Shown: positions 28,500 to 42,542, counted from the stretch's first letter. The stretch: 49,732 nucleotides of DNA from Erwinia_E haradaeae_E (GCF_900699015.1 NZ_LR217738.1:1-49732); one strand, 5' to 3'. The notes: generated by a model from the sequence alone, not told the origin. Numbers and translations: made by a program.

Positions 28500-29060
28500 C
28501 TATCCTGCTCTTCTTATATATTGATATAATGTTTCCCGACTGATCGAAAAATCACGTGCAATCTTTACCTTTTTTTCTCCAGCAGCAACACGCTGACAGA
28601 GTTCAGTGATTTGTTTTTCTGAAAGCGCTCTTTTTCGACCTCGATAAACACCACGTTGTTTAGCTAATTCAATTCCTTCGCGTTGACGCTCTTTCAATAG
28701 AGAACGTTCAAATTCAGAAAAGGCTCCAATAATAGCTAACATCAAATTTGAGAGAGGTGAGTCTTCCCCAGTAAAACTAAGATTTTCCTGGACAAATTCA
28801 ATCCGCACTCCACGTTGTGTTAACATTTGAATAATACGACGTAAATCGTTAAGATTGCGCGCTAAGCGATCCATACTGTGTATGAGTACAGTATCTCCGG
28901 AACGAACAAAGTCGATTAATGCCGCTAATTGAGGTCGCTTGATCTCCTTTCCTGATGCTACATCAGTAAACATTCGATCTACTTTGATACCATCAAGCTG
29001 TCTTTGTGGATTTTGGTGTATGGTGCTAATTCGGGTGTAGCCAATACGTTGTCCTATCAT
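28500..29060 (-). CDS. Serine recombinase (resolvase/invertase family), arm B
   Basis: Identical 186-aa copy of the arm A recombinase, with the same ATG choice (29060-29058) and the same catalytic Arg10, Ser12, Asp64, Arg65 and Arg68. The two copies converge on the unique centre from opposite sides. Having both intact means neither has begun to decay, unlike most of the surrounding DNA. Confidence 0.92.
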   Translation of the reverse strand: MIGQRIGYTRISTIHQNPQRQLDGIKVDRMFTDVASGKEIKRPQLAALIDFVRSGDTVLIHSMDRLARNLNDLRRIIQMLTQRGVRIEFVQENLSFTGEDSPLSNLMLAIIGAFSEFERSLLKERQREGIELAKQRGVYRGRKRALSEKQITELCQRVAAGEKKVKIARDFSISRETLYQYIRRAG

Positions 29061-29429
29061 AAGTTTTCTCGAAAATATCAAAAATAACTCTATAACTTTT
29101 ACTTCCATATGCCAATAAAAATCAAAATCAAATTTTATTCTGACGTTTTAGAGTACAAATCTAATGCCATAATATGCTATATCTTAAGTTGACACTTAAA
29201 GACAAGACGTACTAGAGAATGAAGAAAAATATTAGAATTATAATACTTATTACGATCTATCTCTAGTTAACATTAAGATTTTTAGAAGTACTTAAACTAC
29301 TGTGTAGTTCTTTAACAAGTAACTGACTATACTAATAAAAATATTAAAAACTTCTATTACTCATCATCAAAGATGATGATAGATATATAATTGCAGACTC
29401 AACTAATAATCTGATTAGCAATCTGATCG

Positions 29430-29524
29430 AATCGTTTTGTCTATAGATGCTGAAAATAAGATCTATTAATTAAAATGGTTCACATAAAACGATTTAATTC
29501 AGCATATAATTCTATTAATAGATC
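29430..29524. repeat. Interleaved inverted repeats, arm B
   Basis: Mirror of 20209-20303: three interlocked inverted-repeat pairs of 11, 8 and 9 bp upstream of the arm B recombinase. Confidence 0.5.
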
Positions 29525-29576
29525 AAACACGACCCATTTCGAATTGATTTGAGTAATTTAAGATATTAGATAGAAT

Positions 29577-29620
29577 GATTAAGTTGATATAACCACTCAT
29601 ATTAATATAACCACTTAATC
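29577..29620. repeat. Nested inverted/direct repeats upstream of recombinase, arm B
   Basis: Mirror of 20113-20156: inverted repeat of GATTAAGT enclosing two direct 10-bp repeats. Confidence 0.4.
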
Positions 29621-31557
29621 TCATGGCTAGGAAATAAATAATTCCATAATTACCGCTATTCATAAGAATCAAAATTCTTAATAAGATACGGTTAGATTAT
29701 ACTCATATTTAATAATTTATAACTCTCCATATATAACACACTTATAGATAATTAGATGTAAGAAATATAGAGGGATACTGAAATAAGATCAATAACCTTT
29801 CATAAAGCTTTCAATTAAATTCTTTAATAAAATTTTATATAAAAATCTTAAGCAGCTGAGTTTTTAGCAGTAATTAAGTTGGATTAATATAATAAAATAC
29901 TTATTTGTTACTCTAAAAGAGACCTGCTATCATAAACTTTAAAAGTTGACTCTATAGTATAGGGATTATCATATTAGTTTCTCGTATAATTTTATTTATA
30001 AACTTGCATAATCTAGATTATAATTAATTAGTGATGAATTTTAAAATTATTTTTCATACTAATATACTTGGTTTACGTTGGATTACTTATAATCCGTAAT
30101 ATAAAATAATCACTACTACCTCAATGCTTAAAAAATGAACTAATCTAATCTAACAATAAATTAATAATATTCAAGATAATTTAAAAAGATAGCAGTTTGA
30201 CTATTTATGGTAGTTATAGATCATATTATTAGTTTTATTTTTATTCTCAGATCCTATCTATTTTTCAGATTTCGTGAGCATATATATTATATTACAATAT
30301 ATTTTCATAAAATCTTTTCAATACACTTATTTTATAAATACTAATTCATTAAAAATTAATAGAAAAAATATCATAATATTTAATAATTTAAGAGCTCAAT
30401 GCATGACTGATTGCTCGGAAATTTTAGCCTCTAAACTACTTATGGTAATTTATGTTTATTAATTATTGGATCTATAAAAAGAGAGAAGATTCAGTAATCT
30501 CATTTTATTAAGTCTTTGTTGAAGAAAATTTAAATACTTGCTTATTTTTTATAAATCTTTGTTTAATATACATTAACAAAGAAGATAGAAAATATAGATA
30601 AGTAAGCTTACTGAAAGAAATATATATTTAATAAGGAACATTATCCTTTGGATAGCATCGACCCTATAATCACTGTTTTAAAAAATAGATAAAATGCAGA
30701 TATTAGACAAATTATTATTAATAAAACATATCGATAGATTGCTTAAAATCTCATACTTAATTTTACAGAAACTTACTATGTTATACTCTTCTCTATCTAA
30801 TAGTATTAGAATAAAGATGAGATTAATATCTATCAAATAAATTTGAGTACACTGATTAGAATATTGATTCTAGTGAATCTAATTTGATTGAACTATTAGA
30901 AGTCCTGAATAATAGGATAAGATCGATTGTGAAATGCGGTAATTAATAATCTATACACATAATTTTACCATGATGGGATACGATAGTCTAAACATATACT
31001 CCATTGTTATCTCTAATGAAAGACAAGTTCATTTGTAATATGTAATATGCTAAACAAAATTGAGATATCGAATTCTCTTATTGTCCTTTGTATGCTACTT
31101 AATTAAAAGGGGGAATTATACTAATAATATAGTAAGCAAATTTTTATGTATAAATGTATATATAAACTATTATATTCACAATAGTCAGTAAGAACTATAG
31201 AATCATTAGATTCGATATTTAAATAAATATGATGTATAAAACCTAATCTTTCTTACAGAAAGAATAACTATCCATCTTTACTAACAGAGATAGAGCACTA
31301 AATTACTCTTGTCAACTGATTAATTTAAAAATATTCTTTAATATATTTAAGAACTAATTCACACATCACTAATAAATACAATAAAAATGTAAACCATCAG
31401 ATGGGACAGGAATTGTTTAGATAACATCAAAATTCTTTAAGAAACGAATATCTTCTTATGTCAATATATTACTTATTCCATAATAAATAGCCTAAAAAAG
31501 TGATGGATATAAATAAATTTTGAAAAGAAGATAGATATAAACACATATTATTTCACA

Positions 31558-32118
31558 TTAATACATAGGTTGAACGGATACTGATTCTAACCATAATCGA
31601 TTAAATTCTTGAGAATATTGGCTTGCGATATCTAATCGATTATGAAAATAAATAACATTTTCTGCATTATGAAAAGCAGCATTTTGTGTATAATTAAACG
31701 ATCCTGTTTCAACTGAAACACCATCAATAATCATAAATTTATTGTGCATAATAGAATACTTTGCATTAAGTCTAACTGAGACATGATGATTAATCAAATA
31801 GGTTACAGCAGTATATTTACCGCTATTTGATTTTTTATCGGCGACTAATCGTATATTGACACCTCGATTTTTTGCCTCAATCAGAGCTAAAGCTACAGGT
31901 TTGCTAGTAAATGAATAGGCAGCAAGATCTATTGATTTTTTAGCTCCTGTAATTGCTGAAAGAACAATCTTTTGTGCGGTCCCTTTTGGAGAAAACCCAA
32001 TCTCTACATCTTGAGAAGTTATACAAACTGCATATATAGGCAGGGATATTAGAATGAAAAAAAATGTAAGACTATTCAAAATGAATTTCACTATATTACC
32101 TATTATTACAAATACCAT
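31558..32118 (-). CDS. nuc: Nuc-type endonuclease / phospholipase D-family protein, arm B
   Basis: Identical second copy of the exported single-HKD nuclease: signal segment at residues 11-31, His125-Lys127-Asp132, GSFN at 139-142. The alternative GTG start here is at 32091. Gene dose is therefore two per replicon, relative to apbE and gpmA. Confidence 0.88.
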   Translation of the reverse strand: MVFVIIGNIVKFILNSLTFFFILISLPIYAVCITSQDVEIGFSPKGTAQKIVLSAITGAKKSIDLAAYSFTSKPVALALIEAKNRGVNIRLVADKKSNSGKYTAVTYLINHHVSVRLNAKYSIMHNKFMIIDGVSVETGSFNYTQNAAFHNAENVIYFHNRLDIASQYSQEFNRLWLESVSVQPMY

Positions 32119-32175
32119 GATAAAAATATTAGTTATATTGTCTTTTATTCAACAAATGTAATCTTGGATTAAGAG

Positions 32176-32204
32176 CATCCTATTCTCACCAAGAAGATAG
32201 GATG
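32176..32204. repeat. Hairpin upstream of nuc, arm B
   Basis: Mirror of 17529-17557, with stem CATCCTAT/ATAGGATG. Confidence 0.5.
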
Positions 32205-35200
32205 TGTCAGTCATTAATTGACAGGTCTATGTAAAATAGCTGCTTGATCTAAATCAATTCAAATTTATTATTTATCTTCACTGTATAAGATTATTAGTTG
32301 CTATGCTAGTAGATATGCTTTCATGAGACTCCATCCTTATGGATGGATATATAAGAATGTGATTTACGTTGTATCCTATTTATAATCTATTCTATATCTT
32401 GAAATATTTTAAATTCAGGAAAGAACTAGCTTATCTAATTTTATAATAAAACTATTTCTATAAATTTTGAATATTAATGATATATATCTAGAATATTAAT
32501 GAAATTGATTTATTAATATCATCAGATAAATTTTAGACCTATTGTATACATCTTTATCTAAAATTAGTCTATGTTTTAATGAATTAAATAGGATAAATAT
32601 TCATATCAGAATATAGATATTTTATAAAAATATGAGTTTTCTAAAAAATTAGATAAAGTTATGGCTTTTATTTAATTTATAGGTTATCACCTTTACAGGT
32701 ATTCTAGAAGAATGATCTTCGCACATATAGCAGGTTTTTATTATACAATCTTGCTTCATATTATATATCTTGTATTAACTTACTATGTAAGGATAGTAAA
32801 AAATACTAATAACCGGAGGTTATTCTAACTTAATTAATCAAATCTAAAAAACAGGTTATAGAGGCTAAATCTAATGAAATCATAACTATTTTATTTACAT
32901 ATTTTAGATTAGAATACAATCAAAAAAATTTTGTATTTTAAGAAACTAATAGAGATAAATTAACAATCTAAATACAATTCAATACTTCTATTATTGAATA
33001 AGGAATTCAATATTTTCTCTAAGTGACACCAAATGAATAATATAATTTTTTCTGATTAATGCTAAATCTTAATATAAAATATTGAGACAAATTACATCGT
33101 CTAATAATTTACGAAAATCGTTTTATTACATTCAATAAAACTTAGATTTGTATTCAATATAATCATAATCAATGCATTATATTATAATTTATTTATCTAG
33201 AATCGTATATTCTAAAAGAACGACAAAGGATATGAAACTATAAGTAATAGCAACAACATATAGTATTGTATACTACAGATATAAGAAGAGATTATTGCTT
33301 AAAGCTGAAAAATTTTAACTGAAATATTTCTAGATATAATCTCATAAATTATAAATAAGTTGCTAATCTAATTCTTATTTATATAATCAGAACTAGCAAG
33401 ATAGCTCTAAGCAACAAGGTAAAGATTTTGTCATTTTATTATACTTTATGTATCAAAACCTAAAGCTTCTCTCTGCTTCCATGCAAGTTCTAATAATAAT
33501 TATTAGCTGGCATATTCATTTAGAATTTAATATCTATAAATATATAAAAAATTCTATATCTAATTATATAAGTCCTGAGCTGACTCAACGTATTTTACTT
33601 AAGAAAATTTATCTAATCTAGGGATATGAGTAAAAAATAAGATATTCATCTATCCCATCTATATACTCTTATTAATGCATTAATCCCAACACTATCTATA
33701 TCTGATGACCTGACGCGATAGACTAGATAACTCACTTAGAAAAGTAATTCATTTCTATGTTAGAAATATAGCATTTCTTTTTATTGTAGATAATATTAGT
33801 AATACTACAAAATAAAGATATTAATAAATACTTATTTGAGAAACTCTACATCACAGATGAAAAACAAGGATATAAACTCCAGTTATTTTATATATTTCTA
33901 ATATAAAAAACTTTAACAATGATCACTAATTAAGAATTAAATCTTTTTATTACAATCGAAATAAAATCTGTTTATTATAGTTGATAGTTATATGTATCTA
34001 TTAAAAATCAGTATAATAATGACTGTGCTTGATTAAACAAGGCAAAGAAATCTAGATAAAGATCTATACTGTTATTAATATTCAGTGTATTGACTTTTAT
34101 ATTTAAATAATTATCAACTGAATGTATATTTAAAATCTATCTGATATTATAAATACAGTTAGTTTAAATTTTGTGATATATATAAATATATAGTAAAGAA
34201 ATTCTTGATTTTGAATATATAAACTCAAATCTATCAATCTCTTTAAGACTTCGAAGTATCTAGGGATAGATTACTATCGAAAAAACAAGATTATACTCCA
34301 TATTCATGAACAGAGGTAACAATTAAAGTTTAACTATTGTTAATTAAATATTGAGCTATAAAGGATTACATATATTGTTTTCTTATGGACAGCTAAGAAT
34401 GCATGCTCTTAGAATTGCAACACATTTTAAATGAATTAATTAAATATGAAACAAAAGATGAACTTATTCAGAATTCTATAAGAATCCTCCTTAGTAATAA
34501 TAAATTTTTTATTTATTGATATAACTCATTCTTACGTTTTTATTTATTCTTCATCTGACACTTTACCATCCCATAATATCGATTTAATACATAATAATAC
34601 GGTCATATCATCAATCATACTTAATACTTACTACACCATTGATCTTTATCCGACTCACTTAGTCTCTTCTTAAATATATTGGGAGGCTAGGTCTTTAAGC
34701 GTGATAGTTTAAAATAAATAACATCTATAACCACTCTAAGATATTAATTTTATTAACTATAAACAAATAATATCTTAGATTGAATTTTGACTAAAAATTC
34801 CGATAAATTATCATAACAATAGTAAAAAATAAATATCACTATTTTAATATTCTGTTGATTATGTTACATATCTAGTTGTGACTTCCTATTTTAGTCTAGG
34901 AGATCTATTTCTAATAGAAAAGATGACTAACGAAACCTCAAGATGATTTTGATAAAATCAATAATTATACTTACAATTATAATATTAGTCTATATCTTGA
35001 TTAATGATCATTAGGTCTCATAACGGAATGGATATGTACATACCAAATATTTTAATATTATAGAAAATTATCTATTAGACTTATAATTTATATATTTCTT
35101 GATTAATTACAAAGTTCTTATAAATTTTATGGATATTATTAAATAGAATAAAAAAGTATACATCTATGTCTAAAGAAGATATTGTTATGTATATTAACTG

Positions 35201-36599
35201 AAAAGTCCATACCTAGATGTTGATTTAATGAAGAGAGAAGTGATTAGTAAATCCTATAAAATAAATATCTATCTAAATAAGATTGTCATTTGAAATTAAT
35301 AAAAATTCAATATTTTTAAACTATGAAACAAAAATCAACATGCTCTCAACTCTATTGATATACGAGTAAAACGAAGCAGATTTCTTACATAGATATTAAA
35401 AAGTTTTTCTCATTAATCAAACCAACTCATTAACCAAATCATGATATTTAACAATGAATTCTGACCTAAATTAAGGATAGGATAGAATTATAAAATCTGT
35501 GATTCTAGAGTATTTAAGATAAGAATGAATAGTGTAGATATTTGTCTTTATCCTGATTGTTCATTGATATGAAATCTACTTAATTATGTAGAAAGTGGAT
35601 TTATCTTCTAAATTAATGAGGATGAAAGTAATTTAATAATTGTAGAAGAAACCATTAAAACATAAGAAAAAGTAAAATTCCTCTATTACTCTCATTAAGA
35701 GAGTATGTTTACAATTTGAACTATTTTCATAAAAGACCACATTGCTATATATCTAGAAGTATAATCTCTTTTCCTACAAAAACTAAAATTATATATATGT
35801 CAGATCTATTTTAGTTAGACATTCATCTAATTAATCATGATCTTTAGATCAACTGTTCACATGACTGCGCTAAAAACTAACTAATCCCTATAAAGATATT
35901 AATTCAATATACATAAAAGGACAAGAGCAACGATAAAGATTATGTTAAATAGGTTCAAATTTAACATTGCATGGTATTCATCATATACTCTCTACTTAAT
36001 ACTGATTATATATCAAATATTGTTTATTAATCTAAAAAACTGAGAATTAATCTAAGTTTAATTAACATGATTGAATCATAGCAACTTCTATATTTTCTGA
36101 GAAAAATCAAGGCATATTTACTAACTAATGACTGTGAAGAACAGAGAGGAATGTATAGTTCTTTTTATATCTAGAATTTAATGTTTTAGATTAAATTATT
36201 ATAATCAATATATTTTTTACATACCTTACCTGAAATACCTACGAAACAACGTAATCTAGTATACTGGAATGCTAAATTACAGTAATTTTAGGAAAATTAT
36301 TTGAATCTTCTATTCAAGAATTAATACCGGATATTCTTAGAGAAGAATTTACTACCATTTTTATAAAATAAGATAGATTCTTGAAGCGATCACCATTCCA
36401 GTGATAATTTTAATCAACTATAGCTAGGTAAGCTAATTAGCAGTTATCTTTAGTTATCGTGGAAGTAAAAACAATACAATAGACATGTATTCTAGTTAAT
36501 GAACTCATACTATGATGAACTAGGCTAATCTACTGCATGAAAAACAGTGGACTCGAGTAACGAGAGTATTAATTTTTCTAATCTTTTTGAGTAATCATC
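32205..36599. other. 4.4-kb gene desert between nuc and ibp, arm B
   Basis: Mirror of 13134-17528. I see no gene, RNA gene or mobile element. It matches arm A at every point compared, although it appears to be non-functional. Confidence 0.55.
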
Positions 36600-36630
36600 C
36601 TTGAAAACATATCCATTTGTACCTATATAA
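36600..36630 (+). promoter_or_regulatory. Sigma-32-like heat-shock promoter of ibp, arm B
   Basis: CTTGAAA at 36600-36606, 15-bp spacer, CCTATATAA at 36622-36630. The expected start of transcription is near 36637, giving a leader of about 50 nt before the ATG at 36686. Confidence 0.7.
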
Positions 36631-36685
36631 TAGATATATAAACATGATTTTATTCTCAATAATATATATTTTATAGGAGGATGCT

Positions 36686-37183
36686 ATGGCCTATCGTTCT
36701 TTTTCTCTTATTCCTACATGGAATAATAATCTTTTATCTGATCGCTTTACACAGATTGACAACCTTTTTAGCCGTCTAACAGGCGAGGCTCCTGTAAGTG
36801 ATACCCCTGCATATGACCTATTTCAAAAAAATAAAGAACATTATGAAATGATAGTAAGTGTGCCAGGATATACACAAGATGAACTAGATATTTCAGTGCT
36901 TAATAATCATTTTACTCTACGTGGTAATCCAAAGAATGAAGATACAGAATCTTCTGAAGAAAAAGAAAGCATTTCTTATCTTCACAAGGGTATTCAAAAA
37001 AAAGGATTTTCTCTAAGCTTTAGCTTGGAACATCGAATTATGATTTATCAAGCTAAATTAGATAATGGACTGTTAACATTACAATTTACTTATGATATTC
37101 CTGAACAAGAAAAACCAAAGAAGATTTCTATTGGATCAATTAATAATAAAGATGGATATGCTGTTAAGCATAATGAATCTTAA
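36686..37183 (+). CDS. ibpA: Small heat-shock protein, IbpA/Hsp20 family, arm B
   Basis: Identical 165-aa copy of the arm A chaperone. On this strand the TAGGAGG ribosome binding site is at 36673-36679. The alpha-crystallin signature LDNGLLTL and the ISI tail motif are intact. It has its own heat-shock promoter and terminator, so both copies should be expressed independently. Confidence 0.9.
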   Translation: MAYRSFSLIPTWNNNLLSDRFTQIDNLFSRLTGEAPVSDTPAYDLFQKNKEHYEMIVSVPGYTQDELDISVLNNHFTLRGNPKNEDTESSEEKESISYLHKGIQKKGFSLSFSLEHRIMIYQAKLDNGLLTLQFTYDIPEQEKPKKISIGSINNKDGYAVKHNES

Positions 37184-37190
37184 AATTACT

Positions 37191-37219
37191 AGCGCCCTTA
37201 CAAGTAGGGCGCTCTTTTC
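37191..37219 (+). terminator. Rho-independent terminator of ibp, arm B
   Basis: Stem AGCGCCCT/AGGGCGCT (37191-37198 and 37206-37213) followed by CTTTTCT. Confidence 0.9.
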
Positions 37220-40200
37220 TATGACAAGAAAGATGCTCTAATTGTTATACATTTTGTTATATATGTTTAGATAGAGATAAAAATGATAAATTTAATACAA
37301 AGATAAAATAAGTTTTACTGTACAAAATCTTGAAGACAACTCTCTCTCCTTAAGTAGAATAGGAGATTAGGCTATAATTGAGCCTTAAAACAAATCTAAG
37401 CTTTCCTGTAAGTTTTATAATCTATATTACTTTTTAAATAATTCATCCTAGCACGTTTAACTATATAGATATTGTCTATAATACGAGAAGACGAGGTTGT
37501 ATATTGTTCTTACAATATACAATGACTTAGATAAACTCACGGAGAACTAGATATTTCTAATTTAAAGATTCTGTTTATTATATGTATTAATGTTTATCAA
37601 CATAGAATCTTGAAGTAGTAGAGCGTTAAATTTCTATATAAAAGACTCTTTCTTTAACTTTCAGTTATATTTCATTATGTTTAAAAATTTAATATATAGT
37701 ATTCTAGCTCATATATTCACTTATAATATAAAAGATACCAACCCTGATCATTGGGTCTTAATTAGAAGACATTAGAAGCGTTATGCAACGCTACAATCTA
37801 TAAGTAGATAGTGTTACTTTTATAGAAATAATAAAATATGAGATTTCTATATATCTCAATAAAATCAAATTTCTTGATTTAAAGAATCAATTTTTATCTT
37901 ACTAAATGATGTTTCATTACTATATTATATAATTTAGTTTATTGTTTTTTTAATTAAAAATTGTAACTAACATTAAGAAAATAATAAAAAACTTTCTATA
38001 TATTATTATATATCTATTTTCTTCTGATTAAGCACTATAAATTTTAGATCTAGATATATAAAACGGATAATGATTAAACAAGATTTTGTCATAATTTTTA
38101 TTATGAGACAATACACATTGTGAATGATAAAATAAGTTCTTTTAAATAAAGCATCTTTTGATTTAAAATATTTGTCTTGAGAGTGATTCCACGTAAATTG
38201 GATAAAAATATTTGATTCAATTTATATTATTCATCTTTCTATCAGCTTTTAAACTATTAAAAACTTGAGACTAGATAGAATTGCATGATCTTATCAAGAT
38301 AGTGATTTTTTATTGTATATGCAGGTGACAGCATTTAATAATCTAAAAATTCTCTTATAAGTGTTCATTTGAAGTATATAGAAAATAAAAATAAACATTC
38401 TTAAATACTGATATCACTTCTTGCAAAGAAAAATAGTGAATATGAAATATTAAATGATATAAATTATTTTAAAATTAAAAATATACGTAAGATTAAATAA
38501 ATAAGAAAAAATAGATTTAACATCTATGTAAGGACCCAAAAGAAAATTAGGTTTCTTAACCTAAGACTATTCTTACTTTTTTCTTATTGTAACTATCATT
38601 TTTTGCGAAACATCTGCTTAACACTGTACTAACACACAGTGATATCTATCATTATTGTTTTAATCTTTCTAGAGAATCTATCACTACGAAATATTTTAAA
38701 TTAATCTTAACCCGTTACTCATCTCTTCTAGAGATCTTATCTTATTTTTTTCAGAAAGGAATATCATAGTTTTGAATGGCATCATCTACATCTATAACCT
38801 AACTTCACTTCATCCATATAAAAACCAAAAAAAAACTAGGTTATACTCATTCAATTAAAAGTAAAAACTTTAATAAGTATCAAGGATACTACTATCCCTC
38901 ATAGTAGCTCTATAATGATTCTTAATCTTAACCGTAATATAAACTAGTTATATAAATATAAAATAATTTTATCAGTGTTAGCAAGATCTATCTAAATAGA
39001 TATTTAACACAAAAACACTTTTTCTAAAAATTAGCACACATATTTTTCTTAATTGATGTTTTTATCTAAAAGAAAGCTATGAATGATATTATGACTAATT
39101 CCTATACAACTTATAAAAATATAATAATATCAATATAGTCTATTCTTTCTTTGTATTCAAAGACAAAAGATAGAGCCACAGATTGAAGTGATTTCAGGTA
39201 ATAAAACAATCTTCACTAAGATTATGAAACCAAAGTATTTAAAAATACTTTTATTTTAATTCTATAATTGATAGAGTTAAAGTCTAATTTAACTATTTCT
39301 TTATAAAAAGTTATATTCATATAAAACTGAAACTAATTAGAGTTCGATTTTATTTTTTAACTTTTTTAAGATAATCTCAGTCAATGTACAATAATCTTTT
39401 TATTAGACAATAGAATCTAGTAAGTACAACTCACCTAGCTTTTTTAAAGGTCTATAACTTTTCATAATACACCATACTATTATTCATGACTATTATATAT
39501 ATTTGGTGATATTGAAGATAACATATAAACATTTCCATTTTCTTTAGAGCTACTAATGTACCTTGCATACTAGTAAGATTAAATAGTAAAATAACATACT
39601 TAAACTAAAATTAATCTCAGTTCCGATAGTAATATTGAAATAAAACAAAGAAAATTCAATAAATTAGGTAGATTTGTATTTAAAATACATAACTTGTATA
39701 TAACCAACTTCTAATTAAATATTGTGACAAAATTATCTAAAGTTGTTATACATACTAAATGGTTGTAGATCATTGTTAGAAATATAGTTTCTATCGAAAC
39801 TTCTTTTTTGTAACATTAAATACTTATTATTGTATTTTATTCTAACAATTAGAAAGTTAATGACTTTATATAATCCAAAAACATAATCATTAGATTATAT
39901 TTTCTTAAATCTCATTATTTTCTAATAATATACTGACTACATTAAGAAATTAAAAAACTTAAAGACATAAGTAATTACAATCCCGTATGCAATCTAGTCT
40001 AATTTTTATTACTCATGTTGCCTGAGATAATACATTATTGTGATATAGATATAGATAGAAGATTAGACTTGTTATCATTTGTGAATGATTCATACTAGAG
40101 TTATAAAGTTTTAAACAATAAATATATGACTTAATCTTATAATAGTATTTTTATAAAAAATTATATTAATACAATATCCCTTTACCTAGTAAAGTTTTTA

Positions 40201-41260
40201 TTATGACAGATAACATCAACCTAATATTCTTGATGCTTATTAAAAATAAGACAGTTAATCAACTGTAATGATTATCATAAAAAATCAGTATAGTATCTTC
40301 TATTAATTAATTCTTGATAAGAAAAATCACATTTTATAGTATCACTATACTACTATTTTAGTGTAGCAGTGTACTGTCACATAAGTTCTTCATATCTGTT
40401 ATCAATCACATTCTTTAGAATACATAAAAGCATAGATTAATACATTTAATAATATAAATCATAAGTATAATTTTTCTTTGAAGGGAAATAAACCTTCCAC
40501 TATCTTATAACTTTGCTTCATCAGGTTTATTTAAACAATCAAATACCGAAATAACTCTATCATTATATAATGAAGAGATGCTTAATGTATTATTTAGATC
40601 AATTATAATCAATAATCTATTTCTAGATTATAACGAGCTTATTATTATCGTAAAATTCTTTCATATCTCTTTTCCCTTGTAAAAACTATATTAGAGTTAA
40701 TTAAAGATAATATAGATTGTTACCATAAATCGTTATGACATGATACTATGACACTTATAGCAATTACAGAGATGTACAATAATATAGTTCACTACTAATC
40801 AGTAAAATAAACGAAATAAGAGAGACTAGTAAATTACATATAGAAGATTGCATGAAAACTAATTCTAACCATTTTATTATGTTTTCTCCTCATTTCAGTA
40901 GCATCTTATTATAAGATACAATATGGGTAGTTATCAGAATTACTGTTGTAATGTAGTTATATAATTTTTTATTTATTGATCTTGATTATTAAAATAATCT
41001 TACTAATTCATTTACCTAAAAAGATAATTATTTTTGATCTAAACCACAATTGCTTAATACAAGTAGATATTGCTTTTATTAGCAATCAAAATAACTTCTT
41101 ATCCATATTGCTACAATATTTCTCAGTCAATCACATCAATAAGGAATACGGATATTTATAGCCATGTATGATATGCATCAATCTTAGTACTATTGAATAA
41201 TATACTGAATAATAAAAACACAAAAAATCTATAGAATATCTCTGTTCTATCACTAGTTTG
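37220..41260. other. 4-kb gene desert between ibp and nupC, arm B
   Basis: Mirror of 8473-12513. It contains the 11-bp hairpin (37497-37522), the weak terminator-like hairpin (38538-38564, reading leftward) and the 9-bp inverted repeat (38793-38845). The 61-codon frame at 40976-41161 begins with TTG and is not credible. Confidence 0.55.
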
Positions 41261-42445
41261 TTAAAGAACTAAACCTGTGATCGCAGCTGATAACAGACTT
41301 ACTAGTGTTGAACTATATAAAAGCTTTAAGCCAAAGCGTGATACCATATTTCCTTGTTCTTTATGTAGCCCCTTGATCGAACCACTTACAATTCCAATTG
41401 ATGAAAAATTAGCAAAAGAGACTAAGAATACTGACAGAATTCCTTCAGCATGAAGAGACAGTATTCTAGTGACTTTTTGCATTTCAATCATTGCAACAAA
41501 TTCATTAGTAACCAGTTTTGTAGCCATGATACCACCTACTTGCAATGCCTCATTACTTGGGACACCTAATACCCATGCTAGTGGGGAAAAAGCATAACCA
41601 AGAACCCCTTGAAAACTAATACCAAACACAACATCAAATAAAGAATTAAAACTAGCAATTAAAGCAATAAAACCCATAAGCATCGCTGTTACAATCACCA
41701 TTACCTTAAAACCGGCTACAATATATTCATTAAGCATTTCAAAAAAACCCTGTCCTTTATAAGGATTAACTAATGTTAGATCTTCTTGTAAATCCACGCT
41801 ATAAGGATTAATTAATGATAAAATAATGAAGGTGCTAAGCATGTTTAATACTAATGCTACAATTACATATTTTGGTTGTAATAAGGTCATATAAGCACCC
41901 ACTATAGACATGGAGACAGTCGACATAGCTGTTGCCGCCAAGGTATACATGCGTTTTTCTGAGATCTGTCCTAATATGTCCTTGTAAATAATAAAGTTTT
42001 CTGACTGTCCAAGAATTAGTGAACTGACTGCATTAAAAGATTCTAGTTTACCCATTCCATTAATTTTTGATAAAATAGTGCCAATTATACGAATAATAAC
42101 CGGAAGAATACGAAAGTGCTGAAGGATACCAATGAGCGCTGATATAAAGACAATAGGACAAAGAACGTTAAGCCAAAAAAATGCGAGCCCTTTATTACTC
42201 ATATTGCCAAAGACAAAATTAGTCCCACATGCTGCATACTGTAGTAAGTGATCAAATAACTCTGAAATGTTTTTTACAAATTCTAACCCTATTTCAAGAT
42301 GAAGAAAAAACCATGCTAATAAGATTTCTATAACAAGAAGTTGGCTTACAAAACGAATACGGATCTGCTTTCTATTATCGCTTACTAACATAGCTAAAAC
42401 TATGATCACACATAGTGATACCAAAAAATGAAGAATCCGAGACAT
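41261..42445 (-). CDS. nupC: Nucleoside:proton symporter NupC, arm B
   Basis: Identical 394-aa copy of the arm A transporter, starting at the ATG 42445-42443 after CTGGAG. It shares the small in-frame deletion, which shows the deletion predates the duplication or was copied between arms. Two copies may raise nucleoside uptake in a cell with reduced nucleotide synthesis (inference). Confidence 0.96.
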   Translation of the reverse strand: MSRILHFLVSLCVIIVLAMLVSDNRKQIRIRFVSQLLVIEILLAWFFLHLEIGLEFVKNISELFDHLLQYAACGTNFVFGNMSNKGLAFFWLNVLCPIVFISALIGILQHFRILPVIIRIIGTILSKINGMGKLESFNAVSSLILGQSENFIIYKDILGQISEKRMYTLAATAMSTVSMSIVGAYMTLLQPKYVIVALVLNMLSTFIILSLINPYSVDLQEDLTLVNPYKGQGFFEMLNEYIVAGFKVMVIVTAMLMGFIALIASFNSLFDVVFGISFQGVLGYAFSPLAWVLGVPSNEALQVGGIMATKLVTNEFVAMIEMQKVTRILSLHAEGILSVFLVSFANFSSIGIVSGSIKGLHKEQGNMVSRFGLKLLYSSTLVSLLSAAITGLVL

Positions 42446-42542
42446 ATCTATACTCCAGAAAATAAATAAGGACTGCATTTTATTGTATATACTATGTTTT
42501 TATATTCAGTAAATATTAAACAAGTAGTCTAATAGACTCATT

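Larger units (their letters stand above)
29061..31557. other. Gene-poor region between recombinase and nuc, arm B
   Basis: Mirror of 18176-20672, including the structured 560 bp beside the recombinase (interleaved repeats at 29430-29524, nested repeats at 29577-29620, 8-bp hairpin at 29361-29379). No gene. Confidence 0.5.
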
